The notes: generated by a model not told the origin, from the letters alone. DNA of 64,000 bases from CAWINY01 sp963837635 (GCA_963837635.1 CAWINY010000003.1:496001-560000), one strand, 5' to 3'. Shown: positions 24,853 through 35,038, numbered from the stretch's first letter. A program made the numbers and translations.

Positions 24853-24950
24853 AGTTCCTAACGCGCTAGCGATTATCTACCTACGGCCACGAACAACCTT
24901 GACGAGTTCCTGGCCCGAATTTAGGCTAGGCTGCCGCATCTAACGGCCCC

Positions 24951-27821
24951 GTGAAGGTATTTACGTTGACGAAACGCCTTTGCCAGGCGATCGGCCTCTT
25001 GACGCTGGTATGCTCCCTGAGCGCCGCTGCCCAGTCGCGAAGCGCCGTTCTCGTTGGCGTAATCACGGGCGCGGGCAAGCCGCTGGCCGGCAGCCACCTG
25101 CGGCTCGTCCGAGGGCAGCAAAGTAAGGAGGAACAAAACGCGCGCGAGACCGTGACGAACGCAGACGGCTCCTTCAGCTTCGTCGGGGTTGAGTGGGGTG
25201 CCTACAGCCTGGAGGTTACCGCCGACGGATGGCAGGCGCGGCGTGTCCGCCTCGATCTTCGCTCCAATGCGACCATGCGTGCGATGGTGGAGCTCGAACC
25301 CTCTGCGGCTGGGGATCCCACGAGCACGAAGCAGTTGCGGCCGAAGATCCGCGCGCTGGACGAGGACGTCTGGTGGGGCTCCGAGCGGACCGAGCTCTCC
25401 ACCGAGAAGCTGCCCAACGGGCGCCAGCTCTGGGCGATTCTCGAACACCAGGAGCCCTCGGTGGTTATGGACCCCATAGACATCGGGGGGCTTGCGATCG
25501 GCACGCCCATGCTGTTCTCGAGCAACGGGATTTCGTGGACCGAAAACCAGTACCGGCTCAACGGATTCAATGTCACCGATCCCTACATTGCAGGACTGCC
25601 GATGCTGTGGCCCGACCTCGATGCCGAGTCCGAATTCCAGGTGGTCCGCGCATCCAAGCCGGCATTCTTTGCGGGATCGGGAGTGGACATCTCACTCGAG
25701 ACGCCGCAGGGTACCGACGCGATGCATGGTGCGCTCCGCTTGTTCGATTCACCGCATTCGCTGCAGAGCAGCAACTTCGACGCCCGCCTGCGCAAGTTTG
25801 GTTTCCCTGGAGGCGAACGACTCAACCATCTGGTGGACGGCAGCGCACAACTGGGCGGCCGTCTGCTCCCCGGCAGCAACCAGCTTCCGTTCTTTGCCGC
25901 CTTTTCGACGCAGCAGCTTTCCAAATCCCTGGGCGGTTTTTTCACCCCAGCAAGCGCAGAAGGCGCGCTTGCCGGGGGCCCCGTTTCGGCGCCGATCGAC
26001 GTCCACCTCTACCGCGGCATGTTGGACTTTTCACCGCTGAAGACCAGCTCGCATCAGCTCAACCTGCTTTACAACGGCCAGCACCTGACGAACTCACGCG
26101 AATTCGTCCAGCTCGCCACTGAGGGGGAACTGCCTTTCGGGATTGAGGCCTTTCCTTTGATCGCGCCCAGCGCGACCACCCGCGGCAACGACGACTTTCA
26201 CCAGTGGCAATCACAGTGGGACCAGCCGCTCGGGCGCGCGACCGTGTTCACCGCGGGCTTCGGCGTTTCCAATGCCATCCTCGATTCCGCTTTGCAAAAC
26301 GGGGTGCAGGGGGTCAGCACCATCGACCTGGCATCGCTGGCGCGGACCGGCCCCGCGCCTCTCGCACTGGCCGGAACCCACACCCGCTATGAAGGCCGTG
26401 TCCTGGCGCAAACCATTCTTCGCCGGCCGGCGGGCTCGCACAGCCTGAGTTTCGGCCTCGATTGGGACCGCAGCGACATCTCCAACCGCTGGGACTCGCG
26501 GGGCGGCTTGCAACAGGTTCTCGTCGGGGGCGTGGGCACGGAGGTCGTTCGCTGGAACACTCCTGCGCATGCGCGCGAGCACGTGCAGAACATCGCCGAA
26601 TTCATACAGGACTCGTGGCGGCCTACGAGTTGGCTCGCCCTGCCCGTGGGTCTTCGGGTGAACACATCGACCGGCTCGGCAGTCGGACCGGCACACGGAA
26701 TCAGTTGGACCACGCTGGAGCCGAGGCTCGGCGCGGTCATGCCTATCGGGCACACCGGTCTGGTACTGCGCGCCAGTTGGTCCCGTTACGGCCACGTCCT
26801 GCAAGGGCGCTACCTTGATTACGGGAATCCCAACGCGCTCGGGGGACAGATCCTGCGCTGGACCGACGCCAACGGCGATGGCATCGCCCAACCTGGGGAG
26901 ATTGGCCCGCTATTGCAGACCTTCGGCGGCCCATACTCCGGAGTCAACTCCGGGCTACGGCGGCCGTTTACCGATGAACTCAGCTTCGGAGCGGAGAAGC
27001 ACATCGGCGCCGGTTTCGTCGTCGCGGTGCGCTTCTTCCGGCGCGACGATCACCGTTTGCTGGCGATCGACAACCTGGGCGTGCCGTTTTCCGCCTACAC
27101 CCCGCAATCGATCCCCGATCCCGGGTTCGATCCCGTGGTTGAAACCCCGGATCAGCGATTCCTGACTCTCTACAACCGCATTCCTTCGGCTCTTGGGCAG
27201 GATTTTCTGGTGCTGGCGAACCGCTTTCATAGCGGCTACAAGGGTTTCGAGGTGAGCGTGACCAAGCAACTGCGGCGCAACTGGGAGTTCTCCGCCAGTT
27301 ACACCGCGGGCCGCACCCTCGCCTTCGGCGGCCCGGGCAATCAGCCGTTCGAAAACGACACCGGCTATCTGTGGAAGCTCGCCACGGATCCCAACACCCT
27401 GTTCAACGCGCAGGCGCGGAGCGCCTTTGACCGCTCGTATACGGGTAAACTTGCGGCCTACTATGCCGCCCCTCATGGCTTCCAATTGGCGGCCGTAGCC
27501 AGTTACTACGACGGCTATCCCTACGGGCGCCTGCTGCTGGTCAACGGCTTCAACCAGGGGCCGTTCCTGGTGCGCGCCACGCCGGTCAGCCACCCCGGCG
27601 GGTATCAGACCCAGATGAATACCACGCTGGATGTTCGCCTGGCGCGCGACTTCCACCTGCGCCGGGGAGTGATTTCCGGATTCGCCGACGTCTTCAACCT
27701 GCTGAACGTGAACAGCAACACGCGCGAGCTGGATTTGACCGGCCCAGCCCTCAATCAACGCGTGCCGATTGCGGTCGAGCCTCCGCGCTCTACTCGGCTG
27801 GGGGTGCAGTGGAAATTTTGA
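24951..27821 (+). CDS. TonB-dependent receptor-like outer membrane protein (Oar type)
   Basis: The 956-aa protein has a signal peptide (LCQAIGLLTLVCSLSAAAQS), then a carboxypeptidase-regulatory-like domain at about residues 34-110 (GVITGAGKPLAGSHLRLV). A plug-like region and a long beta-barrel domain follow, ending in aromatic QWKF, typical of an outer membrane barrel. The loop TDANGDGIAQPGEIG contains a calcium-loop-like DxNxDG. GTG 24951 is the only sensible start. Oar-like proteins are numerous in Acidobacteriota and are thought to import glycans or other large substrates; no substrate can be read here. It is not linked to a TonB, ExbB or SusD gene. Confidence 0.85.
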   Translation: MKVFTLTKRLCQAIGLLTLVCSLSAAAQSRSAVLVGVITGAGKPLAGSHLRLVRGQQSKEEQNARETVTNADGSFSFVGVEWGAYSLEVTADGWQARRVRLDLRSNATMRAMVELEPSAAGDPTSTKQLRPKIRALDEDVWWGSERTELSTEKLPNGRQLWAILEHQEPSVVMDPIDIGGLAIGTPMLFSSNGISWTENQYRLNGFNVTDPYIAGLPMLWPDLDAESEFQVVRASKPAFFAGSGVDISLETPQGTDAMHGALRLFDSPHSLQSSNFDARLRKFGFPGGERLNHLVDGSAQLGGRLLPGSNQLPFFAAFSTQQLSKSLGGFFTPASAEGALAGGPVSAPIDVHLYRGMLDFSPLKTSSHQLNLLYNGQHLTNSREFVQLATEGELPFGIEAFPLIAPSATTRGNDDFHQWQSQWDQPLGRATVFTAGFGVSNAILDSALQNGVQGVSTIDLASLARTGPAPLALAGTHTRYEGRVLAQTILRRPAGSHSLSFGLDWDRSDISNRWDSRGGLQQVLVGGVGTEVVRWNTPAHAREHVQNIAEFIQDSWRPTSWLALPVGLRVNTSTGSAVGPAHGISWTTLEPRLGAVMPIGHTGLVLRASWSRYGHVLQGRYLDYGNPNALGGQILRWTDANGDGIAQPGEIGPLLQTFGGPYSGVNSGLRRPFTDELSFGAEKHIGAGFVVAVRFFRRDDHRLLAIDNLGVPFSAYTPQSIPDPGFDPVVETPDQRFLTLYNRIPSALGQDFLVLANRFHSGYKGFEVSVTKQLRRNWEFSASYTAGRTLAFGGPGNQPFENDTGYLWKLATDPNTLFNAQARSAFDRSYTGKLAAYYAAPHGFQLAAVASYYDGYPYGRLLLVNGFNQGPFLVRATPVSHPGGYQTQMNTTLDVRLARDFHLRRGVISGFADVFNLLNVNSNTRELDLTGPALNQRVPIAVEPPRSTRLGVQWKF

Positions 27822-27860
27822 ACCAGCAGTGACGATCCAGTATCACTTCCAGTCCACCTA

Positions 27861-29025
27861 GTGTAGTGCGTCATACAGATTGACGTTTATTCAGGGTGTG
27901 GCGAGCGCGCTTCACTTTTTCCAGGATATCGGTGGCTCGCGCGGTCCAGATGAACGGTTTGGGGCTCTCGTTGTGACGGTCGATGTAGGTGCCGATGGCC
28001 ATGATGAGCTCTTCCAGATCGTGGAAGACACCACGACGCAGGCGATTTTGGGTCAGGTCGCGAAAGAAACGTTCCACCATGTTCAGCCACGACGCGCTCG
28101 TGGGAGTGAAGTGCAGATGGAAGCGCGGATGCCGCGCCAGCCAGCGCTGCACTTTGGGGTGCTTATGGGTGGCGTAGTTATCGCAGATCAAGTGGAGTTG
28201 TCGCTCCGCCGGAATGGTCTGGTCGATCAGACGGAGAAACTTGAGCCATTCCTGATGGCGATGCCGCTCTTGGCACAGGCCAAAGACTTCGCCGTTGGCC
28301 GCATTCAGCGCGGCAAACAAGGTGGCGGTGCCGTTGCGTTTGTAGTCATGCGTCATGGTGGCGCCGCGCCCACGTTTCAGCGGCAATCCAGGCTGAGTAC
28401 GATCCAGAGCTTGAATCTGGCTCTTCTCGTCCGCGCACAGCACCAGCGCGTGCTCAGGCGGGTTGAGGTACAGACCGACGATGTCTTCCAGTTTCTCCGC
28501 AAACTGGGGATCGTTACTGAGCTTGAAGGTTTCCACGAGATGAGGTTTCAACCCGTGGGCCCGCCAGATGCGCCGCACACTGGCTTCGCTGATGCCTATG
28601 GCCGCTGCCATAGTGCGCGTGCTCCAGTGGGTGGCGTTGGTCGGCTGTTGGCGCGTGGTCATCGTCACCACACGTTTTGTCAGGCGGGCGCTGATCTTGG
28701 GTTTGCGGCCGGCCCGAGGCGCGTCTTTCGCTAATCCGGCCAGGCCCAGCGTGAGGAAGCGCTTGCGCCATCGGGAAACCTTTTTCGGCGTGATGGCCAT
28801 AGCCGCCGCAATTTCCTGGTTCTGCTGGCCGGAAGCCGCGAACAACACGATGCGTGCACGCTCCGCCACCCGCACCGGGAGGGATCGACTCCGGGCTTGA
28901 TATTCCAACACCGTCCGTTGCTCCGGACTCAACGTAATAGTAGGGGCTATGCGCATCCGCAACCGTGTCCTCAATCATAAGACGCGCGCGGATTGATAAA
29001 GGTTGTTAGTTATGACGCACTACAC
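27861..29025. mobile_element. Complete IS630-family insertion sequence
   Basis: Inverted ends GTGTAGTGCGTCATA (27861-27875) and its complement (29011-29025) match over 15 bp. Both are flanked by TA (27859-27860 and 29026-29027), the target duplication of IS630/Tc1 elements. One transposase gene fills the interior. The element sits between two Oar-like receptor genes and interrupts neither. Confidence 0.92.
27871..28956 (-). CDS. IS630 family transposase
   Basis: The 361-aa protein has an N-terminal double helix-turn-helix (EIAAAMAITPKKVSRWRKRF and AAAIGISEASVRRIWRAHGL) and a DDE catalytic domain with D in LCADEKSQIQAL, D in HLICDNYATH and E in LNMVERFFRDL. The reading frame is intact, so the element may be active. 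Its stop codon lies in the left inverted repeat. ATG 28956 is chosen; a TTG six codons earlier is possible. Confidence 0.93.
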   Translation of the reverse strand: MRIAPTITLSPEQRTVLEYQARSRSLPVRVAERARIVLFAASGQQNQEIAAAMAITPKKVSRWRKRFLTLGLAGLAKDAPRAGRKPKISARLTKRVVTMTTRQQPTNATHWSTRTMAAAIGISEASVRRIWRAHGLKPHLVETFKLSNDPQFAEKLEDIVGLYLNPPEHALVLCADEKSQIQALDRTQPGLPLKRGRGATMTHDYKRNGTATLFAALNAANGEVFGLCQERHRHQEWLKFLRLIDQTIPAERQLHLICDNYATHKHPKVQRWLARHPRFHLHFTPTSASWLNMVERFFRDLTQNRLRRGVFHDLEELIMAIGTYIDRHNESPKPFIWTARATDILEKVKRARHTLNKRQSV

Positions 29026-29027
29026 TA

Positions 29028-29373
29028 GCAGTCTGTCGGCTAATTTGGACACTAGGGATGTCAATAATGGAGATTGCTACTCGCACATGCGGCGTACTAG
29101 AATCTATATACCTTACAGCACCTGGCTTTGGATAATTGTGGGAACATTTCCATTTCCCTGTTTGTAAGCTGCAGTCAGCAAGCCAGTTATCTAATTTTCA
29201 GCTTTGGACAGCAGAGTGCACCGAGCGTACTAACCACAAGACTTTAGATGTTAGTCCCAACATGTCTTAGCCGGAGGTCTGTTCGAGCACCGTGGACTCA
29301 GGTCGGCGTGGAAGAACCAAGGCGCAAGAGTCCATTTACCAGTAGTCATACTCCCGCAGAAGGTGTACGTGTC
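29028..29373. other. Intergenic region upstream of the second Oar-like receptor
   Basis: The sequence between the IS630 right end and the receptor start is less GC-rich than the flanks and should contain the receptor promoter. No gene or definite motif is seen. Confidence 0.4.
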
Positions 29374-32300
29374 ATGACACGCAAAACGTCAGCCGTTACA
29401 TTGGCGCTGCTGTTGGCATTCATACTGTCGGTGCCGAGCTTGGTGTTAGCCCAGTCCTCAACGTCAGGGGATATCACCGGGGTAGTCACAGACCCGACCG
29501 GAGCGGTTGTTTCAGGGGCGCGAGTTACCGCGGTCAATATCGATAAAGGCCGGACGATAACAACCAACACCAACAGCTCGGGATATTTTCGCTTTGCTTT
29601 GCTGTCCCCTGGAAACTACGCGATCACCGTCACTTCATCCGGCTTTCAAGAGACGACCCGCAAGGTGAAGCTGGCCGTGGGCCAAGCCCCGGCCGTCGAC
29701 TTCAAATTGGCAATAGCAAGCGCTTCGGGGGTTGTCGAGGTCACAGCCGAAGCGGGCGGCATTCAGACGAACAACGGCAATATTTCCACCAGCTTCAACC
29801 AATCGCAGATCGAAAACACCCCAAACCCGGGCAACGACTTGACGTGCTACGTGCAGACGGCTCCGGGTGTAATCATGAACACGCTCTCGGGATACGGGAA
29901 CTTCTCCAGTTTTGGACTGCCGGCCACGTCGAACGTGTTCACGATCAACGGGATGACTGACAACGATCCCATGGCTAACATCAACTACTCGGGTGCGACC
30001 AACCTGATGCTGGGAGCCAATGACATATCCGAGGTCACGGTTGTCAACAACGGCTACCTGGGGGAATATGGCGGCTTGGCCGGATCGAACGTCAACTACA
30101 TTACCAAGTCCGGGACCAACGCGTGGCATGGCAACGCCGAGTACTTTTATAACAACGACACGCTAAATGCCAATAGCTGGCGGAATAACTTTACGAATAC
30201 GGCGAAAACGTTCTCGTTGGCGCAGCAATATGCCGGCTCAATTGGGGGTCCCATCAAAAAGGACAAAGCCTATATCTTCTTCAATGCCGAAGGCCTCTAT
30301 CTCGATTTGCCGCCAACCGGCAGCAATGTCACGGTCCCCACGCCCGAAATCCAATCGGCGATCTTGAATAACCTGGCAAACCAGACGGAAAAGGACTTCT
30401 ACAGGGATCACATTTTCCCCCTGTACAATGCCGCCGGAGCGGCCCACAGCGCCAATCTGGTCCCTGCACCCGCCAACGGAGCCGGGCCAGGTTGCCCTGA
30501 TCCTGTAAGCTTGAGCGGAGCTGCGGCTACCTTTGTCAACAATGGTGGAGCTTGCGCCAACCAGTTCACAAGCACCACGTCCAGCCGCCAACACGAGAAC
30601 ATGGAAATGGGCCGTTTTGACTACAATATTGGGCCCATTGACCATGCTTACCTCCACATCCGCAGGGACGTAGGCTATCAGGCTTCTATAACCGACCCCA
30701 TCAGCCCGCTCTTCAACCTGGTCAGCCCCCAACCGGAATACGATGGCCAGCTCAGCGAAACCCATACCTTCGGGAACAACTCTGTCAACCAGTTCAACTT
30801 GTCGGGCATGTACTTTGGGATGGTCTTCAACGTTCCCAATGTAAACGCTGCCAAAACGGCGATGCCTTTCACGCTGAACTTCGCCGGCGACACCTTTACT
30901 CAATTGGGCGGTTACGAGTACGCGGCCCAGGGTCGCAATGGCACTCATTATCAGATCGCCGATGATTTCTCCCACATCTGGCGAAATCACAACTTGAAGT
31001 TCGGCGTCAATTTCGTGCGGGACGATCTCACCGACTTTGGTCCGCTGAGCCTCAGTCAAGCCGGCTACAGCGCAGGGGAGGATCTCAGCAGCTTCTTCGA
31101 CGGAGTGAATTACTTCTATCTTCAGAATTTCGTCTCAAACGGTAGGACCAGCGCCCCGATTGCCAGTTACGGATTGGGCATCTACGCTCAAGACGAATGG
31201 CGCGCGCGCCAGAACCTGAAGCTGACCTTCACTCTGCGTGCGGAGCACAACTCCAACCCCGTCTGCCAGATTGGCTGCTTCTCCCGCTTCGCGAGCTCGT
31301 TTAACCAGGTCGATCCGACCCTACCCGACAGCCAGTCCTTGGTTTCCAACCAGTCGCAGGCCCTGACCAAGTTCGATTCCATCAACTGGCAGCCGCGTTT
31401 TGGCTTCGCTTACACGCCATTCGGCGCCTCTTCCGATCTGGTGATCCGCGGTGGCTTCGGCATCTTCATCGACAAGCTGCCCCTTACTATTACAGATTAC
31501 ATGCTGGCCAACGCTCCCTTCGAGAACGGGTACCAACTCGCTGGGGTTTCTTTGGCGACATCGCCAGCATTGGCGGCAGCGCAGAACGCGATCTTCCAGA
31601 GTGGATTTGCGAGCGGCCAGAGCGCCAATCCCACCAGTCCAAACTACAATCCAAACTTTCCTGCCCTTACTTTGTTCGTCCCGGCAGCTTCGCTGCACTC
31701 GCCGCAATACCAGGAGTGGAATCTTGAGGTGCAGAAGGGTCTGGGGAGATACGATACCCTGTCGCTCAACTATGTAGGCAACCACGGTATTCACGAGCCG
31801 TACGTCAACTGGGGAGTCAATGCCTACGATCCGAACGGCTTTGGCGGGCTGTTCGTCTCGAGCATGGCTCCGAATCCAAACTTCAGTACGGTTGCGCAGG
31901 TGAACACGGACGCCGTTTCCAATTACAACGGAATTACCATTAGCCTCCGCCATCAGTACCGCGGTCTTCAGCTCCAGTTCAACTACACCTGGAGCCACGC
32001 CTTGGATGAGATCTCCAATGGGGGAATCTTGCCGTTCTCAGGAGGTGTATTGGGCTTAGCGGATAATTCCAGCGTTCTGACTCCGCAAGACCCCAACAAT
32101 CTCCGGCTGTATAACTACGGCAACGCGGACTACGACGTGCGCCACAACCTCAGCGCAAGCTGGGTTTGGGAGACGCCGAAATTGCAGAATAAGGTGCTGA
32201 ACGTCATCGCATCCTGGACGACCGCCGGTACCGTGTTCTGGCATTCGGGCACGCCATATACGGTGGTTGACACTCTTTTGGAAAGCACGCTATCAGGCCA

Positions 32301-32739
32301 GAATGATGGGAACGCCGTTTTCGCCAACCAGTTAGTCCCTGGCGTTCAAAGCTGCGGAGCCGGCTCAGCGCTCGCTCCGTGCCCCGTCATGACGGGCGGC
32401 TTTGCCTCGGTTTCCCCCTCCGGAAGCACGGCACCGGGCCTGTCTTGGGGTAACCAGCGTCGCAATCAGCTTTACGGTCCCGGCTACTTCAACATGAGCA
32501 TGAGCTTCATGAAGAAGTTCAGCATTCCGCACTGGGAATCCGGCAAGCTTGCCGCTGGCGCTCAGTTTTTTAACATCTTCAACCACCCTAACTTTGACCA
32601 GCCGGTGAACGATGTCCGCAGCAACTCTTACGGTCAGATCTTGCGGGGCATCAATACGCCGACGACCATCTACGGCGCCTCCAGCGGTTTCGACCTCTCA
32701 TCTCGAGAGATTCAGTTACGGGCGACTTTGACGTTCTAA
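29374..32739 (+). CDS. TonB-dependent receptor-like outer membrane protein (Oar type)
   Basis: This 1121-aa protein has a signal peptide (VTLALLLAFILSVPSLVLAQ), a carboxypeptidase-regulatory-like domain at about residues 30-110 (GDITGVVTDPTGAVVSGARV), a plug region with VFTINGMTDNDP and NVNYITKSGTNAWHG, and a large barrel domain ending SREIQLRATLTF with a terminal Phe. It is the typical Acidobacteriota Oar-like receptor. ATG 29374 follows AAGGTG; the open frame extends upstream to 29248 but the signal peptide fixes the start. It shares domain layout, not close sequence, with the receptor at 24951. Confidence 0.93.
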   Translation: MTRKTSAVTLALLLAFILSVPSLVLAQSSTSGDITGVVTDPTGAVVSGARVTAVNIDKGRTITTNTNSSGYFRFALLSPGNYAITVTSSGFQETTRKVKLAVGQAPAVDFKLAIASASGVVEVTAEAGGIQTNNGNISTSFNQSQIENTPNPGNDLTCYVQTAPGVIMNTLSGYGNFSSFGLPATSNVFTINGMTDNDPMANINYSGATNLMLGANDISEVTVVNNGYLGEYGGLAGSNVNYITKSGTNAWHGNAEYFYNNDTLNANSWRNNFTNTAKTFSLAQQYAGSIGGPIKKDKAYIFFNAEGLYLDLPPTGSNVTVPTPEIQSAILNNLANQTEKDFYRDHIFPLYNAAGAAHSANLVPAPANGAGPGCPDPVSLSGAAATFVNNGGACANQFTSTTSSRQHENMEMGRFDYNIGPIDHAYLHIRRDVGYQASITDPISPLFNLVSPQPEYDGQLSETHTFGNNSVNQFNLSGMYFGMVFNVPNVNAAKTAMPFTLNFAGDTFTQLGGYEYAAQGRNGTHYQIADDFSHIWRNHNLKFGVNFVRDDLTDFGPLSLSQAGYSAGEDLSSFFDGVNYFYLQNFVSNGRTSAPIASYGLGIYAQDEWRARQNLKLTFTLRAEHNSNPVCQIGCFSRFASSFNQVDPTLPDSQSLVSNQSQALTKFDSINWQPRFGFAYTPFGASSDLVIRGGFGIFIDKLPLTITDYMLANAPFENGYQLAGVSLATSPALAAAQNAIFQSGFASGQSANPTSPNYNPNFPALTLFVPAASLHSPQYQEWNLEVQKGLGRYDTLSLNYVGNHGIHEPYVNWGVNAYDPNGFGGLFVSSMAPNPNFSTVAQVNTDAVSNYNGITISLRHQYRGLQLQFNYTWSHALDEISNGGILPFSGGVLGLADNSSVLTPQDPNNLRLYNYGNADYDVRHNLSASWVWETPKLQNKVLNVIASWTTAGTVFWHSGTPYTVVDTLLESTLSGQNDGNAVFANQLVPGVQSCGAGSALAPCPVMTGGFASVSPSGSTAPGLSWGNQRRNQLYGPGYFNMSMSFMKKFSIPHWESGKLAAGAQFFNIFNHPNFDQPVNDVRSNSYGQILRGINTPTTIYGASSGFDLSSREIQLRATLTF

Positions 32740-32812
32740 CTCTCTCTTGTGACAATATTTCGGCCTCGTCAGAAGCATGGGTGGGTTTCGGTTCAGGTAG
32801 TTTGCCAAGTGA

Positions 32813-33938
32813 TCAGTCGTACTCCAACAGGCGGCGCTCTCCTTCCAGCTTCCGCAGGGGCGCAATGTTCTGCGTGAGTTCCAGCGTTCCCAGGTAGGTC
32901 CCCTGCTTGTCGCGGACGGCAAAGTAGCGGATGTGTACGAACTTCCCATGAAAGTCAATCCAGAATTCGGCGACGTTCCGGTGGCCGGAGCGGAAATCCC
33001 GCAGGATATTGTCCACGATCTCAACGCTGCGAGGCGGATGGCAGTTCTGCACCTTGCGCCCAATGATCGCCCGGCTGCGCGCAAAGATGCGCTCCGGACC
33101 CTCGGTAAAGAACGCCACGCGGTCATCGGCGTCCACAAAGGTCAAATCGAGTGGCAGGGTGCAGAAGACCGCTCCCAATTGCTCGACTGTGACATTGCCG
33201 GTCGGCAACATGATCACCCCCGACTTCGGCAGATCGAGTGGCTGCGCCGTGACCGCCGCCGGGGGCGCATACCCGGTACGAGGCTCGACCAGACACCAGC
33301 CGTACCTGGGAGAGACCAGCCAGATCTCCGCCCAGTCCTCCTCTGTTAAAGTGCCGAGCGACATGGGCAGTAGAATATTCTCTTCCTTGTAGATCATCTC
33401 CTCGATAGCAGCCACGGCTTGCTCGGTTGCGGTTGCGACCTCCTCCCGTTGTTGCTCTTGGGTACCGCCGTGGCCAAGTGTCGTGCCGAGTTGCTTCAGC
33501 AAGGAACGCACGTCATCATCTTTTGCCCACATGACCTTGGAAGGTCCTGTAATTCCGTGGCGTTCCAGGCAGGAAAACAACGCGTGCTCTTTTCGCTGAT
33601 AGTGTTTGTCCACATCCATCAGGTCGTTGAAGGCTTGGCGAAGCCGCAGTATTACCGGGGTGAGATCCTGCCCCTCATTTAACTCTCGCATTTCCGCAAT
33701 GGCCGAGCGCGCGGCGGAGATCGCCTTGCGGAGGGCTTGGTTTTCGTGTTTGAAGGTATCGACCGGATTCGGCCAGCAGCTCCTGCTCCATGGCCACAAT
33801 TTCCGAGTAATCGGTTTGCCGGACGATCTCAGTCAATTGCCGCTTGACCTGTTCGGGAGCCTGTCCAGCATGGAGGTGCTTAATAATATGTTTCAGGGTT
33901 TGAATGCGGTGCGCCTTGTTGTCGATCAATTCGCTCAT
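32813..33938 (-). pseudogene. DUF438-hemerythrin-PAS protein gene, broken by deletion/frameshift
   Basis: Two overlapping frames together make one DUF438 family protein. The first (ATG 33938, AGAGG upstream) encodes the DUF438 N-terminus MSELIDNKAHRIQTLKHIIK to EQELLAES, then runs into foreign residues and stops at 33675. The second, in another frame from about 33775, resumes at PVDTFKHENQAL and continues through a hemerythrin HHE segment (VDKHYQRKEHALFSCLERHG) and a PAS domain to the family end RKLEGERRLLEYD. Compared with intact relatives, about 25-30 residues with the CDVHV-type motif are missing at the junction, so a small out-of-frame deletion is likely. Such proteins are thought to sense redox or nitric oxide state. 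An assembly error is the alternative. Confidence 0.75.
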
Positions 33939-33985
33939 ATGCGGCCTCTTGAGAGGAAGCGTAGGCTTCACGCGCACGCAACCAA

Positions 33986-33999
33986 ATGACTTAAGTCAC
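33986..33999. promoter_or_regulatory. Candidate Crp-Fnr-type site 1 (TGAC-N4-GTCA)
   Basis: ATGACTTAAGTCAC has two TGAC half-sites in inverted order spaced by 4 bp, the geometry used by Crp-Fnr family regulators. It lies 48 bp upstream of the DUF438 gene start. Confidence 0.45.
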
Positions 34000-34069
34000 G
34001 CCATATGAAAAGCTTTAAGGCGGTCAGAGAGTATGGAAGTCGCTATCCAAGCGGCGAAAATGCGTACCC

Positions 34070-34083
34070 GTGACAAAAGTCAC
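34070..34083. promoter_or_regulatory. Candidate Crp-Fnr-type site 2 (TGAC-N4-GTCA)
   Basis: GTGACAAAAGTCAC repeats the architecture of the site at 33986-33999 within the same divergent intergenic region, 110 bp upstream of the barrel-like gene that precedes napA. Two copies so close together suggest a shared regulator for both directions. Confidence 0.5.
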
Positions 34084-34193
34084 ATCACGGCTTCCGCGCG
34101 CGATGTTCAATGATCCTATCGAGAGTAGAACGAGGTCAGAATTAGAAGACTTCGTCCCTATCATTTGCGGTTTTATACATTTTCGGAGGACGA

Positions 34194-35021
34194 ATGAGGA
34201 GAGTCTGTGCACTGATTGGTTGTTTGGTATTTTGTGCTGTAGCTGGTTGGGCCCAGCAGGAACAGGGAGTTGTCGATGGCTGGCTGTCGATGGTCAGCCG
34301 CACCCAGGCGGAGCAACCCCACTGGGCGACGCCTCTGGTTACCGCTCCCCCCGCCTTAATCCAGCAAATACGCTTCGATGTCCTGCGCCAGATGCCCGCC
34401 AGCGGGAACGCCTTGTGGAACATCGCGGGCGGAAGGGGGCTGCAAGTGATTCCCCAGCGGCACCTCGAGGTGGATGTCAGTCTGCCGCCCTACGTCGTGA
34501 ACAACGACCGAAAGAAACCCGATGGCTTTGGCGACGAATCCTTCGCCTTGAAGTACCGTATCGCCGCCGGCAACGAACAGCACGGGAACTACATTGTCAC
34601 CTTCTTTCTGGGCGGATCGCTGCCTACCGGCAGCTACAAGAACGGCGGTGTAGCCGGTGTCGTGACGCCCACCCTTGGTGCCGGAAAAGGCTGGGGTAAG
34701 TTTGATATTCAAAGCACCCTCGGCGCGGGTCTTCCGGTTACCAACCAGCACACGGTGGGACATGCCATTGTCTGGAACAGCACGTTCCAATACCACGTGT
34801 TGCGCTTTTTCTGGCCGGAAGTGGAGACGAACGCGACCTTCTTCAAAGATGGCACGAACGATGGCAAGAAACAGGTGTTCCTGACCCCGGGACTGGTCGT
34901 GGGCAAGTTCCCCATTCACAATCGCGTTGCCTTCATCATGGGCGCCGGGATGCAGATTGCCGCCACGCAATTTCACACATATAACCACGGGCTGGTTCTG
35001 ACCGCTCGTTTGCCGTTCTGA
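34194..35021 (+). CDS. Putative outer-membrane barrel-like hypothetical protein
   Basis: The 275-aa product has a clear signal peptide (MRRVCALIGCLVFCAVAGWA, cut before QQEQ). It is followed by alternating hydrophobic/polar strands such as NYIVTFFLGGSLPTGSYKNG and GLVLTARLPF, with a terminal Phe, consistent with a small outer-membrane barrel or transporter-like protein. I recognise no named family. GGAGG precedes the ATG. It is upstream of and co-oriented with napA across a 138-bp gap, so it may belong to the same stimulon. Confidence 0.7.
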   Translation: MRRVCALIGCLVFCAVAGWAQQEQGVVDGWLSMVSRTQAEQPHWATPLVTAPPALIQQIRFDVLRQMPASGNALWNIAGGRGLQVIPQRHLEVDVSLPPYVVNNDRKKPDGFGDESFALKYRIAAGNEQHGNYIVTFFLGGSLPTGSYKNGGVAGVVTPTLGAGKGWGKFDIQSTLGAGLPVTNQHTVGHAIVWNSTFQYHVLRFFWPEVETNATFFKDGTNDGKKQVFLTPGLVVGKFPIHNRVAFIMGAGMQIAATQFHTYNHGLVLTARLPF

Positions 35022-35038
35022 CCTCAGGGCCGGGTTTT

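Noticed and set aside
33675..33799. Programmed ribosomal frameshift joining the two DUF438 halves
   Set aside because: No slippery heptamer or downstream structure is evident, and conserved residues are missing at the junction, so a deletion explains it better.
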